From Nonomuraea africana (GTDB lineage: Bacteria > Actinomycetota > Actinomycetes > Streptosporangiales > Streptosporangiaceae), in assembly GCF_014873535.1 (NCBI RefSeq), contig NZ_JADBEF010000001.1, positions 8,742,001-8,806,000 of the forward strand: a stretch of 64,000 bases of DNA, read 5' to 3'. The number at the start of each line of letters is the position of its first letter. The first letter of the stretch is position 1. Shown one piece after another: positions 42,618-51,716 of the stretch. The notes beneath the pieces are model-generated. The model did not search any database and was not told the DNA's origin. It saw only the letters and a program-made list of their open reading frames with translations. The translations under genes and the position numbers were made by a program.

Positions 42618-42810
42618 GCGGCCAGTCTTCCACCCGCCTCCGACAAGCTGTCTGGAGAGGCAGCCTTCCGTTCCTGTTGTCTCGAAATTTCGGTGTATTA
42701 GAGCTGATCGGGGACTATTGGGATAGATGAGCTTGCTGGGACTCCCGCCACCTAAGTCAGGTATGTGGCAAACTCCCCTCGGGTGGTAAGCCACCAGCTG
42801 GGGGTAACGA

Positions 42811-44559
42811 GTGAGCAAAATAGACGTCAGCCGGCTGAGAGAGCCGGCTGCATGGATCATGCTTGCGGTCGCGGCGGGAAACGTTCTCATCGCGCTCTTG
42901 CAGATGCTGGTCGCGGAGTCGGGGACGATGACGTCGCTGCTGGTGCGTGCGCGCCTGGTGCAGGGTGAGCTGACCAGTCCGGTCGCCGCCGCGCTCGCCG
43001 TGGGCGCCGTCGTGCTGGTCACGAAGCTCGGCGACCCGACGGCCAAGGCGAAGACGATCGCCTACGGCGCGGCGGGCACGCTGGCCGTCGGCGCATTCTT
43101 CGGCGCGATCGCGCTGCTCCTGGGGCTGTTCTCCGGGATGGGCTTCATGAGCCTGCTCGGCTTCGTGCTGCAGGGCGTGCCGACCCTGGCGCTCACCGCG
43201 CTCGCACTGGTCTACCTGCTGCCGCAGGTGATCACCCCGCGCCCCGCCGCCCCCGCGTTCGGCGGGTACGGCCAGCAGTACCCCCAGCAGGGCTACGCCC
43301 AGCAGCCGCCGGTCCAGCAGCCGCCCACGGGCGGCCAGCCGTACGGCCAGCAGCCGCCCGCGCAGCAGCCGCCCGCCCAGCCGCAGTACGGCCAGCAGGC
43401 GCCGAGCCAGGCCCAGCCGGGCTACGCGCAGCAGCCGCCGAGCTACGGCGGCCAGCCGGGTTACGAGCAGCCGGGCTACGACCGGCAGCCGACCTTCGAC
43501 CAGCCGACCTTCGACCAGCAGGGCTACGACCAGCAGGGCTACGACCAGCGGGGCTACGAGCCGCAGGCCCCCAGCCAGGCTCCGCAGGGTTACGAGCAGC
43601 AGGGCTACGGCCAGGAGTCCTACCAGGCCCCTCAGCCGGGCCAGCAGGGTCAGCAGGCCGCTCAGGGACACGCGCCGCAGGCCCACGGAGCTCAGCCCCA
43701 CGGGTCCCAGGCACACGGATCTCAAGCCCAGGCGGCCCAGCCCCAGCAGCAGCCCGTGCAGCAGGAGGCGTACCAGCCGCCCAGGCACGAGCGGCCGGCC
43801 CTGCCCCCGGCGCCCGAGCCGCAGCCCCCCGCCTACGCCCCCACCGAGACGCTGCAGAGCGCATACGCCGCCGAGCCGAACCCCTACGCGCCGCAGGAGC
43901 CAAGCGGCTACACGCCGTCGGAGACCCTGCCGACCACGGGGTACGCGCCGGCGCAGGAGTACCAGCCCGCGCCGTACGTCCCGGCCGACAGCCTGCCCAA
44001 CGCCTACACGCCGTCGCACAGCTCGCCGAACGCCTATGAGCCGTCCTACCAGCCGGCCGACACCGCGCCCGGCGCGCCGTACCAGCAGCAGGACGCGGGC
44101 CAGGGCTCGCCGTACCAGCAGGCAGACGCGGGGGCGTACCAGCAGCAGGAGCCCCAGCAGCCCTACTACGAGCAGCCGCCCGCCTTCGAGCCACAGGGTG
44201 GCAGCCCGTTCACCGGCTACTCGGGCCAGGAGTACGCCCAGCAGGCCCCGCCCGCCTACGGCGAGCCCGACCCGCCGGTCGACCCGCGCTCGCAGCAGAT
44301 GCTGCACGCCTACCAGCAGGCCGAGACCTACCAGCAGTCGACCGCGGGCACCCATCCGCAGCTGCACTTCGACCCGGCCCAGCCGTACCAGCAGCCGTAC
44401 GATGATCCGTTCGGCCACCCGCAGACCCCGCCCGCGCCCGCCTACCAGCAGGCGCCGCCCGCGGACTCGACGATCAGGTTCGACCAGAGCGGCTACCGCC
44501 CCGGTGACGACCCCATCGACCCGACGGCGATCTACACGCCGAACGATCCGCGCAGGTAA
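42811..44559 (+). CDS. Membrane protein with 430-residue Q/P/Y-rich low-complexity tail
   Basis: The protein is 582 residues, starting at GTG 42811. Four hydrophobic helices fill about residues 13-140. From about 145 to the end the sequence is low-complexity: degenerate repeats such as GYAQQPP, GYDQQ, YGQQAPSQ and PYQQ, then TETLQSAYA-like and YTPSETLP-like blocks. It is rich in glutamine, proline and tyrosine with few hydrophobic residues other than tyrosine. No enzyme domain is seen. It lies between fbiA and whiB. Such a tail could be a scaffold on the cytoplasmic or outer face; topology is unresolved. The opposite-strand long frame is a composition artefact. Confidence 0.85.
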   Translation: MSKIDVSRLREPAAWIMLAVAAGNVLIALLQMLVAESGTMTSLLVRARLVQGELTSPVAAALAVGAVVLVTKLGDPTAKAKTIAYGAAGTLAVGAFFGAIALLLGLFSGMGFMSLLGFVLQGVPTLALTALALVYLLPQVITPRPAAPAFGGYGQQYPQQGYAQQPPVQQPPTGGQPYGQQPPAQQPPAQPQYGQQAPSQAQPGYAQQPPSYGGQPGYEQPGYDRQPTFDQPTFDQQGYDQQGYDQRGYEPQAPSQAPQGYEQQGYGQESYQAPQPGQQGQQAAQGHAPQAHGAQPHGSQAHGSQAQAAQPQQQPVQQEAYQPPRHERPALPPAPEPQPPAYAPTETLQSAYAAEPNPYAPQEPSGYTPSETLPTTGYAPAQEYQPAPYVPADSLPNAYTPSHSSPNAYEPSYQPADTAPGAPYQQQDAGQGSPYQQADAGAYQQQEPQQPYYEQPPAFEPQGGSPFTGYSGQEYAQQAPPAYGEPDPPVDPRSQQMLHAYQQAETYQQSTAGTHPQLHFDPAQPYQQPYDDPFGHPQTPPAPAYQQAPPADSTIRFDQSGYRPGDDPIDPTAIYTPNDPRR

Positions 44560-44870
44560 GGCTTCGGTCAGTACGGGATAGAGAGAAGGTGGGCCCTGGG
44601 CGGGCGTCAAGCCCGCCCTGGTACGGTTCCGACCGCTGACAGCGTTGATCAAGTCACGTCAAGGCCATGGATTCCGGTTTCGGCCGGTCCCGACAGCGCA
44701 TGGCAAGCACACCGGGGCGAGGTGGTCTTTCCCCGGATACCGGCATGCCGCTTGACGTCACCTACGGCACGCGCGTGTAATTACAGCCATGTTGTTACGC
44801 CTCCAGGGTGGGTATCTAAGGAGGCGTCCATGGGGGGCTCCATTGCGGGCGGGCGGCAGGGAGGTGTGCA
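44560..44870. other. 311-bp gap upstream of whiB, with promoter elements
   Basis: No coding frame is convincing. The gap contains TTGATCAA (44646-44653), a TCACGTCAAG segment that partly mirrors the later TTGACGTCA, and a good promoter match near 44752-44781. The long leader to the whiB start (about 80 bases after the -10) may carry control elements. Confidence 0.5.
44752..44785 (+). promoter_or_regulatory. Probable whiB promoter with palindrome over the -10
   Basis: TTGACG (44752-44757), an 18-base spacer and TGTAAT (44776-44781) fit a housekeeping sigma promoter. The perfect 10-bp palindrome TGTAATTACA (44776-44785) overlaps the -10, a natural place for a repressor. Binding protein unknown. 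Confidence 0.5.
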
Positions 44871-45134
44871 GTGACCGAGTTGGTGGTCATCGCACAGGAA
44901 CAGCTTGACGCTGAAGAACTCGGCTGGCAGGAGCGCGCACTGTGCGCGCAGACTGACCCTGAGGCGTTCTTCCCGGAGAAGGGTGGCTCCACCAGAGAGG
45001 CCAAGAAGGTGTGCCGTTCCTGCGAGGTTCGGGCCGAGTGTCTTGAATACGCACTCGAGCACGACGAGCGGTTCGGCATCTGGGGTGGGCTGTCCGAGCG
45101 GGAGCGCCGGAGGATCAAGAAGCAGGCCGTCTAA
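44871..45134 (+). CDS. whiB: WhiB-family regulator (WhiB/WhiB2/WhmD type)
   Basis: This 87-residue protein has the four Fe-S ligand cysteines: LCAQTDPEAFFPEKGGST, then VCRSCEVRAEC. The turn GIWGGLSERERR and the basic end RRRIKKQAV are also present. The DPEAFFPEKGGSTREAKK stretch matches the WhiB (Streptomyces) / WhiB2-WhmD (mycobacteria) group, needed for sporulation septation or cell division, rather than other Wbl proteins. The start is GTG 44871 after GGGAGG. A strong terminator follows, so it is probably monocistronic. Confidence 0.92.
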   Translation: MTELVVIAQEQLDAEELGWQERALCAQTDPEAFFPEKGGSTREAKKVCRSCEVRAECLEYALEHDERFGIWGGLSERERRRIKKQAV

Positions 45135-45146
45135 CGAATATTCACC

Positions 45147-45183
45147 AGGGTCACGCGGCGGTCGGTGTCTGCCGCGTGACCCT
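45147..45183 (+). terminator. Rho-independent-like terminator after whiB
   Basis: A perfect 13-bp stem (AGGGTCACGCGGC) with an 11-base loop, followed by TT, lies 12 bases after the whiB stop. It is a clear hairpin, although the T-run is short, as is common in actinomycetes. Confidence 0.75.
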
Positions 45184-45236
45184 TTCGACTGTTATGGTGT
45201 CCGGCGCTGATCATCCCCCTGGTTGGAGCCGCGCCG

Positions 45237-48005
45237 ATGTCCGCACCCCTCGTCACCGCCATCGTCGTGGCCCACGACGGCGCCCGCTGGCTGGGTGAGA
45301 CGCTGAGCGGGGTGCTCGGCCAGAGCCGCCCCGCCGACCGGGTGGTCGGCGCCGACAACGGCAGCCGCGACGGCTCCGCCGACCTGCTCGAACGCGCGCT
45401 GGGCGCGGGCAACGTGCTGCGCCTTCCCCGCTCGACCGGCTTCGGCGCGGCGGTCGCCGAGGTCCTCGGGAAGCTGGAGGCGGCGCCGGGCGAGTGGATC
45501 TGGCTGCTCCACGACGACTGCGCGCCCGACCCGCACGCGCTCCGGCATCTGCTGATGGCCGCCGAGCGCGACCCCAAGGCGGCGGTGCTCGGCCCGAAAC
45601 TGCGCGACTGGATGGACCGCAGGCTGCTGGTGGAGGTCGGCGTCACCGTCGACCGCTCGGGCCGGCGCGACACGGGGCTGGAGCCGCGCGAGTACGACCA
45701 GGGCCAGTACGACGGCGACCGCGACGTGCTGTCGGTCTCGTCGGCGGGCATGCTCGTCCGCCGTGACGTGTGGGCGGCGGTCGGCGGCATCGACCCGGCT
45801 CTCGAACTGTTCCGCGACGACCTCGACCTGTGCTGGCGGGTCCGCAACGCGGGTCATCGCGTCGTCAACGTCAGGCGGGCGGTGGCCTACCACGCCGAGG
45901 CGGCCGCGCGCAGGAGGCGGCGCATCACCGCCAGCGGCGACCACCCGCGACGGCTCGACCGGCGCAACGCGATGTTCGTCGTCATGGCGAACCTGCCGTT
46001 CGCCGCGATGCTGTGGGCGCTGGTGCGCAACGTGCTCGGCTCGGTGGTCGCCACCCTGCTGTTCGTCGTGGCGAAGCAGCCGGCCAACGCCTACGACGAG
46101 GTGGCGGCGCTCGGCTCGGTGCTGCTGCACCCAGGGCGGCTGATCAAGGCCCGACGTGCTCGCAAACCCGGCCGAAAACAGGGATATTTCGCGATAAAGA
46201 AGCTGTTGACGCCGCGCGGAGCCGCCTACCGCCGCCTGACCGATCTGGTGCAGGGCTTCCTCGCGGGTGAGGGCCCCGTGGAGTCGGCCGGCCGGCACCA
46301 CGCCGTCGTGGCGCCGCCGAGCGAGGAGGACGAGATCGTCCTGGACGACTCCGGATTCCTGCGGCGCTTCCTCAGCCGTCCCGGCGTGCTCCTCACACTC
46401 GCGCTGACCGTGATCGCGCTCGTCGCCGAGCGGAACGTGCTCGGCGGCTCGCTGCTCGGCGGCGGCGCGCTGGTGCCCGTCGTCGGCGGGGCCGCCGACC
46501 TGTGGCGCTTTTACCTGGAGGGCTTCCACGACACGGGCCTCGGGTCGAGCGCGTGGGCGCCGCCGTACGTGGCGGTCGTCGCCGCCGTGTCCACGCTGTT
46601 CCTCGGCAAGACCTGGCTGGCGGTCTCGGTGCTGCTGCTCGGCTCGGTGCCGCTCGCGGGCGCCTCGGCCTACCTCGCCACCCGGCGGATCATCCCCGCC
46701 GTTCCCGCCAGGATCTGGCTGGCGGCCGGCTACGCGCTGCTGCCCGTGGCCACCGGCGCCATCGCCGCGGGCCGGCTCGGCACCGCGGTGGTCTTCGTGC
46801 TGCTGCCCGTCTACGCGGGCCTCGGCGTGCAGCTGCTGTCGGCCGAGCCCCGCCGCGCCCGCCGCGCGGGGTGGGGGCTCGGGCTGCTGCTGGCCGTGGG
46901 CACGGCGTTCGCGCCGCTGGTCTACGTGCTGCTGGCGGTGCTCGGCGTGCTCGCGATGATCGCCTTCGGCCGGGTACGGCAGCTGGCCACGGCGCTGGCC
47001 GTCCCGCCGGTGCTGCTCTTCCCCTGGCTGCGCGGTTTCGCCGACCATCCGGGCCAGCTGCTGCTGGAGGCCGGGCTGCACCGGTCGTCGCTGATCGATC
47101 CGGCGCTGCCGCCGCACGCCCTGCTGACGTTCAGCCCCGGAGGTCCGGGGCTGCCGCCGTTCTGGGTCACGGCGGGGCTCATCGCGACCGCGCTGGCCGC
47201 CCTGCTGTTCCGCCGCCAGCGCATGATCGTCGCCATCGGCTGGGGCATCGCCGTGTACGGCGTGCTCGTCGCGATCCTGGTCAGCCGGGTGACCGTCACG
47301 TCGGCGGCCGGAGGCGAGGCGGCCAGGGCGTGGCCCGGCATCCCGCTGGCCCTCGCCGCCACCGGACTGCTGGTGCTGGTCGCGTTGACCGCGCACCGGC
47401 TGGCCGAACTGCGCGCGGCCGGAGGGCTGCGCAGGCTGGTCGCGGTGGTCGTGGTCGCGGTCGCCTTCAGCACGCCGGTGCTGGCCGCCGCCTTCTGGAT
47501 CGCCTCGGGCACGCGCGGCCCGCTGAGCGGCTCGACGCCCGACCCGATGCCCGCGCTCGCCGAGGGGACCAGGACGCTGCTGCTGCGCGGCGAGTCCTTC
47601 ACCGTGCTGCACCGCCGTACGCCGTTGCTGGGGGAGGCGGAGCTCCCCGTGCGGGAGCAGGTCCGTGACCGGGTGGCGCGGGCGGCGGCGGGCCTGGTCG
47701 CGGGGCGCGGTGGCACCGACGCCGCCACGCTGGCGGCCCTCGGGATCTCCCACGTCGCCGTGGCCGAACCCGCGCCCGAGGTCGCCAAGGCGCTGGACTC
47801 CCAGCCGCAGCTCACCCACCTGAGCCTGACGGAGCGGGAAGGAGTGTGGCGGCTGGTCGAGCCGCCCGCCCGGGTGCGGGCGCCGCCGGAGGATCCGTTG
47901 CGCCTGCCCATGCTGTGGGCGCAGGCCGCGCTCACCGCGCTGGTGCTCGTGCTGGCCGCGCCCGGCGCCCGCACGGCCGATCCGCTCGTGGTGGCGGTGG
48001 CCTGA
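45237..48005 (+). CDS. Glycosyltransferase family 2 fused to large membrane domain
   Basis: This 922-residue protein starts at ATG 45237. Residues 1-230 are a GT-A domain with TAIVVAHDGARWLGETL, ADNGSRDGSADLLERAL, WIWLLHDDCAPDPHALRHL and a late LFRDDLDLCWRVRNAGHRV acceptor site. A membrane region of about 12 helices with long loops follows. The ~55-residue basic patch RRARKPGRKQGYFAIKKLL precedes it. The long protein adjoins DUF5719, and the pair is common near whiB in actinobacteria. It is likely a cell-envelope glycosyltransferase; the sugar is unknown. Confidence 0.85.
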   Translation: MSAPLVTAIVVAHDGARWLGETLSGVLGQSRPADRVVGADNGSRDGSADLLERALGAGNVLRLPRSTGFGAAVAEVLGKLEAAPGEWIWLLHDDCAPDPHALRHLLMAAERDPKAAVLGPKLRDWMDRRLLVEVGVTVDRSGRRDTGLEPREYDQGQYDGDRDVLSVSSAGMLVRRDVWAAVGGIDPALELFRDDLDLCWRVRNAGHRVVNVRRAVAYHAEAAARRRRRITASGDHPRRLDRRNAMFVVMANLPFAAMLWALVRNVLGSVVATLLFVVAKQPANAYDEVAALGSVLLHPGRLIKARRARKPGRKQGYFAIKKLLTPRGAAYRRLTDLVQGFLAGEGPVESAGRHHAVVAPPSEEDEIVLDDSGFLRRFLSRPGVLLTLALTVIALVAERNVLGGSLLGGGALVPVVGGAADLWRFYLEGFHDTGLGSSAWAPPYVAVVAAVSTLFLGKTWLAVSVLLLGSVPLAGASAYLATRRIIPAVPARIWLAAGYALLPVATGAIAAGRLGTAVVFVLLPVYAGLGVQLLSAEPRRARRAGWGLGLLLAVGTAFAPLVYVLLAVLGVLAMIAFGRVRQLATALAVPPVLLFPWLRGFADHPGQLLLEAGLHRSSLIDPALPPHALLTFSPGGPGLPPFWVTAGLIATALAALLFRRQRMIVAIGWGIAVYGVLVAILVSRVTVTSAAGGEAARAWPGIPLALAATGLLVLVALTAHRLAELRAAGGLRRLVAVVVVAVAFSTPVLAAAFWIASGTRGPLSGSTPDPMPALAEGTRTLLLRGESFTVLHRRTPLLGEAELPVREQVRDRVARAAAGLVAGRGGTDAATLAALGISHVAVAEPAPEVAKALDSQPQLTHLSLTEREGVWRLVEPPARVRAPPEDPLRLPMLWAQAALTALVLVLAAPGARTADPLVVAVA

Positions 48006-49324
48006 TGAAGGGGTTCGTGGAGAACAGGTTCGGCCTCGTGGTGCTGGTCCTGATCGCGCTCGGCGCGCTGTACGGCGTGGCCTTCCTGACACGTCCGGCA
48101 CCGGCGCCACCACCCGCGAAGGGCCCGCAGAAGGTCGCCGTGGAGTCCGTGGTCGCCGTCTGCCCCGCCCCGCGCGGCGCCGAGGTCGCCGTGCTGAGCG
48201 CCCAGAGCGAGGGCGCGGTCGCGGTCGGATCCACCCAGGTGAAGGAGCCGGGCAAGCTCTGGCGCGCCAAGGTGAAGGGCGACGACCCCGTCGTGGTGAA
48301 GGCCACGGGGACGGCGGCGCGCGGCCTGGAGGCGTCGTTCGGCACGAAGACGGTCAAGGGCCGCTCGCGCGGTCTGGCCGGGGTGCGGTGCACCGAGCCC
48401 GCGGGGACCACCTGGCTGGTCGGTCCTGGCCCCACCGCCGCCGAGGTGAAGCTGCATCTGACCAACGCCGACGCCGCGCCCGCGCTGGCCGACGTGGCGG
48501 TGTACTCGGCGGAGGGGCCGGTGCCCAGCGACGCGGGGCGGGGGATCACCGTGAAACCGGGCGCGCATCTCGAACTCGACCTGCACGAGCTGGCCCCGTC
48601 GGCGACCGTGGTCGCGGTGGGCGTGACGACGAGCGGCGGCAGGCTCGCGGTGGCGGCGAAAGCGGTGATGGACGGGCGAGGCGTGGACTGGCTGCCCGCC
48701 GCGGCTCCCCCGGCCACGCGGGTGGTGGTGCCGGGCATCCCCTCAGGGGAGGGCAAGAGGGAGCTCCTGGTGGCCGCGCCCGGAACGGCGGACGCCACGG
48801 TTCAGGTCCGGGCGGTGACCACGGACGGCAGTTATGCGATGAAGGGGCGTGAAACGCTCGATGTGATCGCGGGAAGCGTGGCCGTCATGGACCTGACCAA
48901 GGGGCTCGACGAGCAGGCGGCCGCGATCGAGCTGGTTTCGGACGTGCCGGTGGTGGCCGGGATGGTGATCTCCACCTCGGTGGACGTGGCCTTCAGCGCG
49001 GGAACGCCCTCCCTGGAGCTGGGCGCCGCCGTCGCCGACAACGGCAAGGGGTCGTCGCTGGTGCTCACGGCCGTGGGTGGTCCCGGCCGGGTGCGGGTGG
49101 GCACGGCCACCGTGGACATCCCCGCCTCGCGCACCAAGGTCGTGAAGGTGAAGGCGGGCACGGGAGTGGTGGTGACGCCCGTGTCGGGGGAGGTCTACGG
49201 CGGGCGGGTGACACGGGACCGGCTCAAGAGCGGAACGCTGATCACCGCCCAGCCGCTGTCGCAGGGGCGGATCTGGACGATGCTGCCCACCTACACCGAC
49301 GACCCCGCCGTCGTGCTGCCATGA
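48005..49324 (+). CDS. DUF5719 family membrane-anchored protein
   Basis: This 439-residue protein starts at ATG 48005, overlapping the previous stop by one base. One N-terminal helix (about 9-29) is followed by a large extracytoplasmic beta-rich region with the pattern AVESVVAVCPAPRG, LTNADAAPALADVAVYSAEGPV and AVGVTTSGGRLAVAAKAVMDGRG. This fits DUF5719. One cysteine near the start and another at GVRCTEP may form a disulfide. It likely works with the coupled glycosyltransferase. Function unknown. Confidence 0.8.
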   Translation: MKGFVENRFGLVVLVLIALGALYGVAFLTRPAPAPPPAKGPQKVAVESVVAVCPAPRGAEVAVLSAQSEGAVAVGSTQVKEPGKLWRAKVKGDDPVVVKATGTAARGLEASFGTKTVKGRSRGLAGVRCTEPAGTTWLVGPGPTAAEVKLHLTNADAAPALADVAVYSAEGPVPSDAGRGITVKPGAHLELDLHELAPSATVVAVGVTTSGGRLAVAAKAVMDGRGVDWLPAAAPPATRVVVPGIPSGEGKRELLVAAPGTADATVQVRAVTTDGSYAMKGRETLDVIAGSVAVMDLTKGLDEQAAAIELVSDVPVVAGMVISTSVDVAFSAGTPSLELGAAVADNGKGSSLVLTAVGGPGRVRVGTATVDIPASRTKVVKVKAGTGVVVTPVSGEVYGGRVTRDRLKSGTLITAQPLSQGRIWTMLPTYTDDPAVVLP

Positions 49325-49358
49325 CGGCGCGGCGCCCCCGGCGGTGGTCGCGGCGGCC

Positions 49359-49805
49359 TCAGCCGCGTTCGTCGTAGCCGGGGTCGACCGTCTCGGGCGA
49401 GAGGCCGAGCAGCGTGGCCACCTGCTCGACCACGGTGTCGTGGACGAGCGCCCCCAGCATGTCGCGGTCGCGGGCCCGAGCCTCCAGCGGGCGCCGGTAG
49501 ATCACCACCGAGGCGGGATCGGCGCCCGAGGCGGTGTCGGCCCTGCCGAACGGGATCGGCTCCGTGCCGAGCCGTCCGGGGCCGTCGCCGAGCTCGCTGA
49601 CCGGAGGCACCTCCTCCACGGCGAACTCCACGGCCGCCAGCTGCTTGCCCCACTGCGGCTTGAGCCGGTCGACCGCGTCGAGGACCAGGTCGTCGAACCG
49701 CTCACTGCGCGAGCGGGCGATGGGGACGTAGGAGGGAGCCAGCGGACCGCGAAGCCCGCGACCATGGCGGTCACGCCGCCGGGGACCACGCGTCGGTGTC
49801 ACCAC
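49359..49805 (-). CDS. Metallopeptidase-family (minimal zincin-like) protein
   Basis: This 148-residue protein starts at GTG 49805. Family pattern: RFDDLVLDAVDRLKPQWGKQLAAVEFAVEEVPP, VVIYRRPLEARARD and a final LVHDTVVEQVATLLG. The usual HExxH zincin motif is replaced by HDTVVEQ, so zinc-protease activity is doubtful. It resembles the Rv3259-type protein in gene order. It is convergent with DUF5719 and divergent from DUF3499. A 12-bp palindrome AAGCTTAAGCTT (49808-49819) abuts the start. Confidence 0.72.
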   Translation of the reverse strand: MVTPTRGPRRRDRHGRGLRGPLAPSYVPIARSRSERFDDLVLDAVDRLKPQWGKQLAAVEFAVEEVPPVSELGDGPGRLGTEPIPFGRADTASGADPASVVIYRRPLEARARDRDMLGALVHDTVVEQVATLLGLSPETVDPGYDERG

Positions 49806-49955
49806 TCAAGCTTAAGCTTTCGGACACACCTAATCAGGGCCACCATCGGTACAGGTGGGTGTAAACGCTGTGACAGGTGTCCGAATTGTGGCGACACGCT
49901 CGTTAAGAGCGCTCAGGTAGTGGCGCCTCGCACTCTTACCGGATACGGTCCCTCC

Positions 49956-50324
49956 GTGAGCCCCGTCCGCCGCTGTTCCCGCACTGCTTGCAGTCAGCCT
50001 GCCGTCTTCACGCTCACGTACGTATACGCCGACTCGACCGCGGTTCTCGGCCCACTGGCGACGTACGCCGAGCCACATTGCTATGACCTGTGCGCCGAAC
50101 ACGCCGAACGGCTGACCGCCCCCCGAGGCTGGGAGGTCGTCCGCCTGCCGACGGACGGCGGCAGCCCGAGCACCGACGATCTCGAGGCGTTGGCCAACGC
50201 CGTCCGCGAGGCGGCCCGCCCCGCGCCGTCCGGCGGCACCGAGCCGGTCGGGCAGGGCGTCGAGGTCGGCCGCCGGGGTCATCTGCGGGTCCTTCGCTCC
50301 GCGCAACCCCACCGCGACCGCTAG
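49956..50324 (+). CDS. DUF3499 family zinc-ribbon-like protein
   Basis: This 122-residue protein starts at GTG 49956. It has four cysteines in two pairs, RRCSRTACSQPA and HCYDLCAEHAERL, likely to bind zinc. The order and length fit DUF3499, an actinobacterial family of unknown function usually beside manB. A TACGGT motif at 49944-49949 lies six bases from the GTG and no ribosome-binding site is seen, so the transcript may be leaderless. The C-terminus is basic. Confidence 0.82.
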   Translation: MSPVRRCSRTACSQPAVFTLTYVYADSTAVLGPLATYAEPHCYDLCAEHAERLTAPRGWEVVRLPTDGGSPSTDDLEALANAVREAARPAPSGGTEPVGQGVEVGRRGHLRVLRSAQPHRDR

Positions 50325-50366
50325 TAGGCTCGTCTCAGTCAGACAGGCGACCAAAGGGACGGGCGA

Positions 50367-51713
50367 GTGGGCGATCTCTCCAAGATCTTCAAGGCGTACG
50401 ACGTGCGCGGCGTGGTGCCTGAGGAGCTAGACGAGGAGACCGCCGAGGCCGTGGGGGCGGCGTTCGCGGACGTGACGGGCGCGACGCAGGCCGTCCTCGC
50501 CCACGACATGCGCGTCTCCTCGCGCGCGCTGGCCGACGCGTTCATCCGCGGTGCGACCAGCAGGGGCGTCGACGTGATCGACGCCGGGCTCGGCTCCACC
50601 GACCTGCTCTACTACGCCAGCGGCAGCCTCGACCTGCCGGGCGTGATGTTCACCGCCAGCCACAACCCCGCCCGCTACAACGGCATGAAGATGTGCCACG
50701 CGGGCGCCGTGCCGGTCGGCGCCGACACCGGGCTCACCGCCGTCCGCGACCAGGCCGCCGCCTACCTGAAGAACGGCATCCCCGCCAAGAAGGCAGGCAG
50801 CAGGATCGAGAAAGACCTGCTCAGCGGCTACGCCGAGCACCTGCGCACGCTGGTCGACCTGTCGGGCGTCAGGCCGCTGCGGGTGGTCGTCGACGCGGGC
50901 AACGCGATGGGCGGTCACACCGTCCCCGCCGTCTTCGCGGGCCTGCCGATCGAGGTGACGCCGCTCTACTTCGAGCTCGACGGCACCTTCCCGAACCACG
51001 AGGCCAACCCGATCGAGCCGGAGAACCTGCGCGACCTGCAGCGGGCCGTACTCGAGGGCGGCGCCGACCTGGGGCTCGCCTTCGACGGCGACGCCGACAG
51101 GTGCTGGGTGATCGACGAGCGCGGCGAGTCGGTCTCGCCGTCCACGATCACCGCTCTGGTGGCCGCGCGCGAGCTGGCCAAGCACCCGGGCTCGACCGTC
51201 ATCCACAACCTGATCACCTCGCGCGCCGTCCCGGAGATCATCGCCGAGCACGGCGGCGTGCCGCTGCGCACCAGGGTCGGCCACTCCTTCATCAAGGCCG
51301 AGATGGCCCGCACGGGCGCGGTCTTCGGCGGGGAGCACTCCGCCCACTACTACTTCCGCGACTTCTGGTTCGCCGACTCGGGCATGCTGGCCGCGCTGCA
51401 CGTGCTGGCCGCCCTCGGCGAGCAGGATCGGCCGCTGTCGCGGGTGCTGGCGCCGTACGCGCGCTACACCGAGAGCGGCGAGATCAACAGCACCGTCGCG
51501 GACCAGCGGGAGGCCCTGCTGAGAGTGCGCGAGCAGTTTGCGGGTCGCGGCGAGGTCGACGAGCTCGACGGCCTGACCGTGACGGGGTCAGGCTGGTGGT
51601 TCAATCTCCGTCCGTCCAACACCGAGCCGCTGCTCAGGCTGAACGCCGAGGCGGCCGACGAGAGCCAGATGGCAGCGATCAGGGACGAAGTCCTCGCTGC
51701 CGTGAGGAGCTGA
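50367..51713 (+). CDS. manB: Phosphomannomutase/phosphoglucomutase
   Basis: This 448-residue alpha-D-phosphohexomutase starts at GTG 50367. Motifs are KAYDVRGVVPEELD, the phosphoserine loop VMFTASHNPARYNGMK, the metal loop LAFDGDADRCWVIDE, GVPLRTRVGHSFIKAEMARTGAVFGGEHSAHYYFRDF and the phosphate-binding RPSNTEPLLRLNAEA. It interconverts mannose-6- and -1-phosphate for GDP-mannose and envelope glycans. It heads a run with Trm112-like and SIS-domain genes, as in mycobacteria. Confidence 0.93.
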   Translation: MGDLSKIFKAYDVRGVVPEELDEETAEAVGAAFADVTGATQAVLAHDMRVSSRALADAFIRGATSRGVDVIDAGLGSTDLLYYASGSLDLPGVMFTASHNPARYNGMKMCHAGAVPVGADTGLTAVRDQAAAYLKNGIPAKKAGSRIEKDLLSGYAEHLRTLVDLSGVRPLRVVVDAGNAMGGHTVPAVFAGLPIEVTPLYFELDGTFPNHEANPIEPENLRDLQRAVLEGGADLGLAFDGDADRCWVIDERGESVSPSTITALVAARELAKHPGSTVIHNLITSRAVPEIIAEHGGVPLRTRVGHSFIKAEMARTGAVFGGEHSAHYYFRDFWFADSGMLAALHVLAALGEQDRPLSRVLAPYARYTESGEINSTVADQREALLRVREQFAGRGEVDELDGLTVTGSGWWFNLRPSNTEPLLRLNAEAADESQMAAIRDEVLAAVRS

Positions 51714-51716
51714 ACA

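Noticed and set aside
42757..44652. 631-codon minus-strand frame opposite the Q/P/Y-rich protein
   Set aside because: It is the mirror of the repetitive GC-rich coding strand; Leu/Arg/Gly/Val low complexity and no ribosome-binding site or family.
45192..48113. 973-codon minus-strand frame opposite the GT2 fusion
   Set aside because: Arg/Gly/His-rich shadow with no domain; the plus-strand frame has full GT2 motifs and helices.
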